Below the pieces are notes generated by a model, which ran no database searches, was not told the origin of the DNA, and saw only the letters and a program-made list of their open reading frames with translations. Of a stretch of DNA of 64,000 nucleotides, positions 59,633 to 64,000 are shown piece by piece; positions within the stretch are counted from its first letter, which is position 1, and each line of letters opens with the position of its first letter. This DNA is from Labyrinthula sp. Ha. Lineage: Eukaryota; Sar; Bigyra; Labyrinthulida; Labyrinthulaceae. The position numbers and the translations under genes were made by a program. The DNA is taken from positions 124,001 to 188,000 of the forward strand of contig JAALGZ010000046.1 of the NCBI GenBank assembly GCA_015227615.1, read 5' to 3'.

Positions 59633-59648
59633 AATATTTTGGGCAACT
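59633..59648 (+). promoter_or_regulatory. TTTTGGGCAA motif, distal copy upstream of LUC7
   Basis: AATATTTTGGGCAACT, 64 nt before the LUC7 ATG; the first of two motifs 38 nt apart. Confidence 0.5.
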
Positions 59649-59670
59649 TCAATTTGGGCCTAATGGCCAA

Positions 59671-59686
59671 AATATTTTGGGCAATT
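59671..59686 (+). promoter_or_regulatory. TTTTGGGCAA motif, proximal copy of LUC7
   Basis: AATATTTTGGGCAATT, 26 nt before the ATG, preceded by AATGGCCAA. The same GGCC word precedes the motif of the fucose synthase gene. The NCAPH2 side of this 150-nt divergent promoter has no perfect motif, only ATATTTTGGCCATT on the minus strand. Confidence 0.6.
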
Positions 59687-59712
59687 GACTTTTAGAAAAA
59701 AGAAGAAAGATA

Positions 59713-60642
59713 ATGTCAAATGCAAATGCAGCTTTATTGGATTCTTTGATGGGAACGAATCGAAATGATATTAGTAGTAGTAAAACACAAAGAAAAAGAC
59801 AATTTTATGATCCTGAAGTAGATAAAAATTATCTTTGTGGATGTAGTTTGTATGAAATATTCAAAAACTCAAAATCAGCAATGAAAGGCGAGAATCCTCA
59901 GATTATTGATGAAGATTGTAAAAAACAGTGGGATAGATTAACACAAAAAGAAAAAGATGAATACGGATTTGAGTATGATAATTGGGAATATCTTTTAAAA
60001 CATATTCAAAAAGCAAATGCAAAAGTAAGATTAAACCACGAATCTGTTGATAAAGATTATCATATTCATTGTGATGAACTGGCAAAAGAAGTGATTGAAA
60101 TTGATGAAAAAATTCGAGAACAAATTAAAATGTTGGAAGATTTTGCTGAAAGTGGTGAAATTGAAAAGAGTGCGTTAGTTTTTAAACAGATTAAGATGTC
60201 TGAAGAAAGAAGAAAAGAACTTTTTGATATACCTGAGATGGAAAAAAGAAGAGTAGTTTGTGAAGTAAGTGGAAATTTAATAAATGCAAATGATACAGAT
60301 GAAAGATTAAGAGCAACTTTTGAAGGAAAACAATATCAAGGATGGAAAAGAGTTAGAGAAAAGATTAAGCAATATACTGAACAAAAACCACCGAAAGCAA
60401 GAGTTAAAAGTAGAGAATCTGAAAGAAGACAGTCAAATGAAAGATCAAGATCACGTTGGGAATCAAGATCTGATAGAGATGGAAGAAATAACTCTAGATG
60501 GAGAGATGAGAGAAGAAGTAGAGATAGGAAAAGAAGTTGGAGGGATGAAGAAAGAAGAGATTCAAGAAGTAATAAATATAGGAGAGATGATAAAGAAGGA
60601 AGAGAGAGGAATTGGGGAAGTAGAAGAAGAACAAAATATTGA
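59713..60642 (+). CDS. LUC7: LUC7-family U1 snRNP protein lacking zinc ligands
   Basis: 309 residues, no intron. It starts with the LUC7 signature LLDSLMGTNRND (family: ALLDQLMGT), then the two zinc-finger regions, the central helices, and an Arg/Ser/Asp-rich C-terminus (ERSRSRWESRSDRDGR) typical of metazoan and plant LUC7L. LUC7 stabilises U1 snRNA pairing with 5' splice sites. The first finger normally reads C..CPHD..G.C.K.H; here it is D..CSLY..GENPQII, keeping one Cys. The second normally reads CEVC..H..GK.H; here it is CEVSGNL..RATFEGKQYQG, keeping only the first Cys. So both fingers keep their sequence context but have lost most metal ligands. The start is supported by the motif 26 nt upstream. 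The stop is 16 nt from the convergent stop of the next gene. Confidence 0.88.
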   Translation: MSNANAALLDSLMGTNRNDISSSKTQRKRQFYDPEVDKNYLCGCSLYEIFKNSKSAMKGENPQIIDEDCKKQWDRLTQKEKDEYGFEYDNWEYLLKHIQKANAKVRLNHESVDKDYHIHCDELAKEVIEIDEKIREQIKMLEDFAESGEIEKSALVFKQIKMSEERRKELFDIPEMEKRRVVCEVSGNLINANDTDERLRATFEGKQYQGWKRVREKIKQYTEQKPPKARVKSRESERRQSNERSRSRWESRSDRDGRNNSRWRDERRSRDRKRSWRDEERRDSRSNKYRRDDKEGRERNWGSRRRTKY

Positions 60643-60658
60643 ATAAAGTGTTTATTGT

Positions 60659-62893
60659 TTAGTTTGGAATCTTCAACTGGTTTAAAAGTTGATCTAAAGT
60701 TTTATACCAGTTGTTTATTATAATAGGATCATGATGATCTAACAGAAGTGTTCTTTCTTCAAGAACAATTTTCAAACGAAATGTTTTTTTGTTTATATTT
60801 TTTTGATCTATTAAGTTAGTGTAAAATAAAGTTGAGATCCAGGGTTTTGTTTTCTTATGGATAAGTTCAAATTTATGAATACTTTTTAATTTTCTTAGGT
60901 CAATTTTTTTTTGTATTTGAATAGAAGTTTTTATATTTTTATTTATAGTTTCTTTTGGATATGACCAATTTAAATAAAAACTTTTAATATCAATCCAAAT
61001 ATATCTATTATGAGGTTTTCCTCTTTTTCCATGTTTTAAAAATATTGCACCAGATAGTTTAGATAGAGAATCAACTTTTTGTGAATATAAATCAATATCT
61101 TTTAAAATATTTTTTTCAATATTAATCTCAACTTTTGGTTTTTCTTGAATAATATTTATTTTATTATTATTTTTCTCTTCTTTTTTTATTGAAGATTCAA
61201 AAGAAAGTTTTTCTTTTTCTTTAGTTAAAAATAAATTTGATATATAATGTACTTTTTTTACTTTATCAATTAATATTTCAGATTCTTCTGAAGAATTTTC
61301 TAAATTTTCTTTAACTAATTTTTCACTTTTTTTTATATCTTCTGTTTTAAATTTAGAATTTTTTATATCTTCAAAAAGTTTATCACATAATCTATTTGTA
61401 TTATGTTCTGTCCAATTTGTTCTTTTAAAAACTAAATCATGGAATTTATTTTTTTTTAATTGTTTTTCTCTTAATAAAAAGTTTATTTTTGTTTTTAAAT
61501 TTATATTTAAATAATAAATTACATGAATAAGTTGTTTTGTAAATTCAATTGATAAATCATGAAAATCTTCAAGTGGAAAAGTATTTTCAATAGATTTTTG
61601 AAGACTATTTGCAATTTTTTCAATTATAAAAAATAATTGTAAACAATATTTATTATTAAACATAGAAGGTTTTATTGTTTTTTTTTGAGAAAGAACTAAT
61701 TTATTTCCGTATTCTTTCATCAATAAATTTTGAAAATTAGAAACTTCTGAATTTTTTTCCAACAATGAAGAAATTAAAAGTAAAGAAATTTCAAATTCTT
61801 TAAAATTTATATTTGATAAAATTGAAATTTTTTCTTTAATTGTTTTCTTATTAAATATTTCAGGAGATAGTTTTACAAAAAGATATTCTTCATTACTATT
61901 ATCGTTTTTCATCGTTTCTGTAATTATAAATAAACAAGATGAAAAAAAAAGTTCACAAATTATTGAAAGTGAATCAAATAAATCGATAAGTGAAAAATAT
62001 TTTAAAAATAAAATAAAATCATTAAAAGATAAAGATTTTTCTTCTTCTTTATTTGAACTACTAAATTTGCAAAATATTTTATATAAAACAGGTTCGAAAT
62101 GTTTTAATAAATCTTGTGTTCCTTTTTCCCAATTTTTACAAAATTCTTCTAATTTAATTTTCCATTTTAAAAAATTAAAATTTGAAGAAAAAAGAAATAT
62201 TTTAGTTTGTAAAAGTTTGATTACTTCATTTTGAACAAATGTTTCATTTTCTATTAAAATTTTTTTAAAATGTGTTATAGTTAAAAATTCTTTATTATAT
62301 AATATTAAACTTATTTGACATAAAGAATTAAAAAAAGAATTAAAATCAAGTTGATATTTATTTTTTGTTTTTGTTTGTGAAATGAAAATAATTTCTAATT
62401 CTGTTTTTGTTATTTTATTTATTTTACATTTTCTACAAAAATTAATAAAAGAATTTCTTCCCATTGAAAAAGGTTTAAAAGGATCTCTTTTTACACAAAA
62501 AAAAGTAAATAAAAACCAAAGACGTAATTTATAATCTTTGAAAACGGGTTCAAAAAAACTATTTTTATTTTCTAATTTTTCATTTTTTTTATCTTCACAG
62601 TCTTTTCTTTTAGGTAAAATAGAATTAAAACAAGAAGAAATTTTCATAAAGTAAAGAGTAGAATTTTTATACAATTCTTCATTCAAAACATCTTCAATTT
62701 TCATCTCAAGAGGCCATAAAGTATAATCTTTATCACATAAACAGTATTCATCTTTACTTTTTAAGTTTTCTCCATTATAGAAATGGCGATATGCTTCATC
62801 TCTTAATATACGAAAAGTAAATTTTGGGTTTATCCAAGTAATTAACTCTTTTTCTTTTTCATCTTCTTTTTTTAAAATTTTTAATTTAAACAT
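60659..62893 (-). CDS. EF-hand-like plus PRAF-type PH domain protein
   Basis: Single exon, 744 residues, very rich in Lys, Asn, Phe and Ile. The N-terminal 90 residues may be a divergent ubiquitin-like or signalling fold (not assigned). About 115-215 looks like a helical EF-hand-like pair (RDPFKPFSMGRNSFINFC, then LDFNSFFNSLCQI) without good calcium ligands. A charged linker spans about 540-615. The last 130 residues form a PH-like domain: GAIFLKHGKRGKPHNRYIWI, then a Trp-containing strand and the terminal helix NNWYKTLDQLL. The GxxxLKxGRxGKP pattern is that of PH domains in plant PRAF/RCC1-FYVE proteins, which bind membrane phosphoinositides. Membrane recruitment is a reasonable inference; the specific role is unknown. 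Confidence 0.7.
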   Translation of the reverse strand: MFKLKILKKEDEKEKELITWINPKFTFRILRDEAYRHFYNGENLKSKDEYCLCDKDYTLWPLEMKIEDVLNEELYKNSTLYFMKISSCFNSILPKRKDCEDKKNEKLENKNSFFEPVFKDYKLRLWFLFTFFCVKRDPFKPFSMGRNSFINFCRKCKINKITKTELEIIFISQTKTKNKYQLDFNSFFNSLCQISLILYNKEFLTITHFKKILIENETFVQNEVIKLLQTKIFLFSSNFNFLKWKIKLEEFCKNWEKGTQDLLKHFEPVLYKIFCKFSSSNKEEEKSLSFNDFILFLKYFSLIDLFDSLSIICELFFSSCLFIITETMKNDNSNEEYLFVKLSPEIFNKKTIKEKISILSNINFKEFEISLLLISSLLEKNSEVSNFQNLLMKEYGNKLVLSQKKTIKPSMFNNKYCLQLFFIIEKIANSLQKSIENTFPLEDFHDLSIEFTKQLIHVIYYLNINLKTKINFLLREKQLKKNKFHDLVFKRTNWTEHNTNRLCDKLFEDIKNSKFKTEDIKKSEKLVKENLENSSEESEILIDKVKKVHYISNLFLTKEKEKLSFESSIKKEEKNNNKINIIQEKPKVEINIEKNILKDIDLYSQKVDSLSKLSGAIFLKHGKRGKPHNRYIWIDIKSFYLNWSYPKETINKNIKTSIQIQKKIDLRKLKSIHKFELIHKKTKPWISTLFYTNLIDQKNINKKTFRLKIVLEERTLLLDHHDPIIINNWYKTLDQLLNQLKIPN

Positions 62894-62962
62894 TTGTCAC
62901 TTTGTTTATATAACCGTTTAAGAATGAAAAAAACGGAATAAAAAGAATGGATTAAAATTTAA

Positions 62963-63922
62963 TTACTTTCTTGCAGTGTCATAATTTTCTCCAAACCATT
63001 TACAAGTTTCTTGAATTCCATCTTTTAAATTGGTAAATTTAAAATCAGGAAGATATTTTCTTAGTTTTTCGTTTGATGCAGTTTTCTTATATTGTCCATC
63101 AGCTTTTGTTGTATCACAAACAAGATTTCCTCCAATTCCCATAGAATCTGCTACAATTTGTCCAAGTTCTTTAATACTTACTTCATCTTTTTCATCTACT
63201 GATAAAATAATAGGTTCAACTTCCTTATATTCTCTCATCACCCATACAAGTAATCTTCCAAGATCTTCATTATATACAAATTGTCTTAAAGCTTTTCCGC
63301 TTCCCCAAATAACAAAATCTTTTCCTTCTTTTTTTGCCATATATGCTTTATGTATTAAACCTGGAATAACATGTCCATCTTCTAAACTAAAATTATCATA
63401 TTTTCCATATATATTTGTTGGAATTACTGATGTCATTAAACTTTCTTTTGTTCCATATTGTGTTGCATATAAATTATTCACAACATCAATTAATCTTTTA
63501 GCATAACTATATCCTATATTTGATAAATGTGGTGGTCCTAAATGAATTAACTTTTCTGTCAAAGGATAAGTTGTTTTATCAGGAAAAATACAAGTGCTTA
63601 AACAAGAAACAAGTTTCTTTACTTTGTATTCATGTGAACATGCAATTATATTTGAATTCATTTGAAGATTATAGTTGAAAAATTCAACATTGTTTTTCAT
63701 ATTTTTAAAAAGTCCGCCAACAAAAGCTGCCAAGTGAAGGACGTGTGTTGGTTTATGTTTTTCGAAAAGAGCTTTGCATTCTTCAGGTTTTCTTAAATCC
63801 GCATCTTTAGATGAAATAAATATCCATTCTTCTTGTTCATTTAAACCTTCTTTACTTAATGCTGATCGAACTCCATGTCCAACAAGTCCACTTCCTCCAG
63901 TTACAAGAATTTTTGTTTTCAT
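62963..63922 (-). CDS. TSTA3: GDP-L-fucose synthase (epimerase-reductase)
   Basis: Converts GDP-4-keto-6-deoxy-D-mannose to GDP-L-fucose with NADPH in the cytosol, the last step of de novo GDP-fucose synthesis. 319 residues, the usual length (human about 321). Rossmann NADP site VTGGSGLVGHGVRSAL at residues 6-21; HLAAFVGGLF; catalytic Ser/Cys region SCLSTCIFPDKT; YSYAKRLID with the YxxxK pair; the His of HVIPGLIHK; and C-terminal CKWFGENYDTARK. The start at 63922 (MKTKILV) is chosen because the promoter motif lies 20 nt upstream. A longer in-frame reading from 63973 would run through the motif and add a tail the family lacks. Presence of the enzyme implies fucosylated glycans in this organism. 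Confidence 0.95.
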   Translation of the reverse strand: MKTKILVTGGSGLVGHGVRSALSKEGLNEQEEWIFISSKDADLRKPEECKALFEKHKPTHVLHLAAFVGGLFKNMKNNVEFFNYNLQMNSNIIACSHEYKVKKLVSCLSTCIFPDKTTYPLTEKLIHLGPPHLSNIGYSYAKRLIDVVNNLYATQYGTKESLMTSVIPTNIYGKYDNFSLEDGHVIPGLIHKAYMAKKEGKDFVIWGSGKALRQFVYNEDLGRLLVWVMREYKEVEPIILSVDEKDEVSIKELGQIVADSMGIGGNLVCDTTKADGQYKKTASNEKLRKYLPDFKFTNLKDGIQETCKWFGENYDTARK

Positions 63923-63942
63923 TTTTTTTTCTTTTTCTTTAA

Positions 63943-63958
63943 TTGCCCAAAATAATTT
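63943..63958 (-). promoter_or_regulatory. TTTTGGGCAA promoter motif of GDP-L-fucose synthase
   Basis: Minus strand AAATTATTTTGGGCAA, 20 nt before the ATG, preceded by TATGGCCT. It decides the start codon of the gene. Confidence 0.6.
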
Positions 63959-64000
63959 AGGCCATATGACCAAGAAATATATTGAAGAAAAGATAAAAGA

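Noticed and set aside
63922-63973. Longer N-terminus for GDP-L-fucose synthase
   Set aside because: The added codons run through the promoter motif and are not part of the family; MKTKILVTGG is a normal start.
1-64000. tRNA, rRNA, CRISPR array, bacterial operon signals
   Set aside because: None seen. No cloverleaf or conserved rRNA stretch was recognised, repeats are not CRISPR-like, and spliced genes show the DNA is eukaryotic.

Overview
The window is AT-rich nuclear DNA from a eukaryote, most likely a single-celled one. Genes carry GT-AG introns of only 27-31 nt, TAA, TAG and TGA all act as stops, and several families are eukaryote-specific: a condensin II kleisin, a LUC7 splicing factor, a WBP4-like zinc-finger protein, Roc-COR GTPases and GDP-L-fucose synthase. 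The sequence alone does not give the lineage. Many genes, and one transposon gene, have the same element, A(A/T)TATTTTGGGCAA(T), 8-49 nt upstream of the ATG. It is a good candidate for a lineage-specific core promoter.

Layout. (1) 1-15.5 kb: two Roc-COR GTPase genes on the minus strand (ROCO1, cut by the window edge, and ROCO2), each with several kb of repeated flank, including a truncated Ty3/gypsy fossil. (2) 15.9-27.2 kb: a compact island of four genes. Two paralogous multi-membrane-span proteins (A on plus, D on minus) face each other. Between them lie a divergent pair: a WBP4-like U1 zinc-finger protein and an unusual SAM-domain/actin-like fusion. (3) 27.3-31.7 kb: no confident gene. (4) 31.74-35.14 kb: a MULE-type DNA transposon with terminal inverted repeats and a 9-bp target duplication, inserted between the promoter motif and the start codon of ROCO3. 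(5) 35.1-47.2 kb: ROCO3 and ROCO4 on the plus strand, a tandem pair that mirrors the left arm. ROCO4 is the intact copy. (6) 48.4-53.2 kb: a longer Ty3/gypsy fossil, then a dead LINE on the minus strand with a (TA)n tail (53.2-56 kb). (7) 56.9-64 kb: gene-dense, repeat-free DNA with a coiled-coil protein, NCAPH2, LUC7, an EF-hand-like/PH protein and GDP-L-fucose synthase, with gaps as short as 12-16 nt.

The dominant structure is nested inverted duplication. The A/D pair is inverted around about 21.6 kb, and the ROCO arrays form outer inverted arms. Within each arm the ROCO unit is tandemly duplicated (period 9,553 bp on the right), with the same junction inside the gypsy fossil in both arms. 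The tandem duplication therefore came before the inverted one. Exon lengths conserved across the four ROCO copies (204/216, 78, 75 and 84 nt) and the two A/D copies allowed introns to be placed precisely although no single reading frame shows them.

All homology calls come from reading motifs. No database search or alignment program was run.
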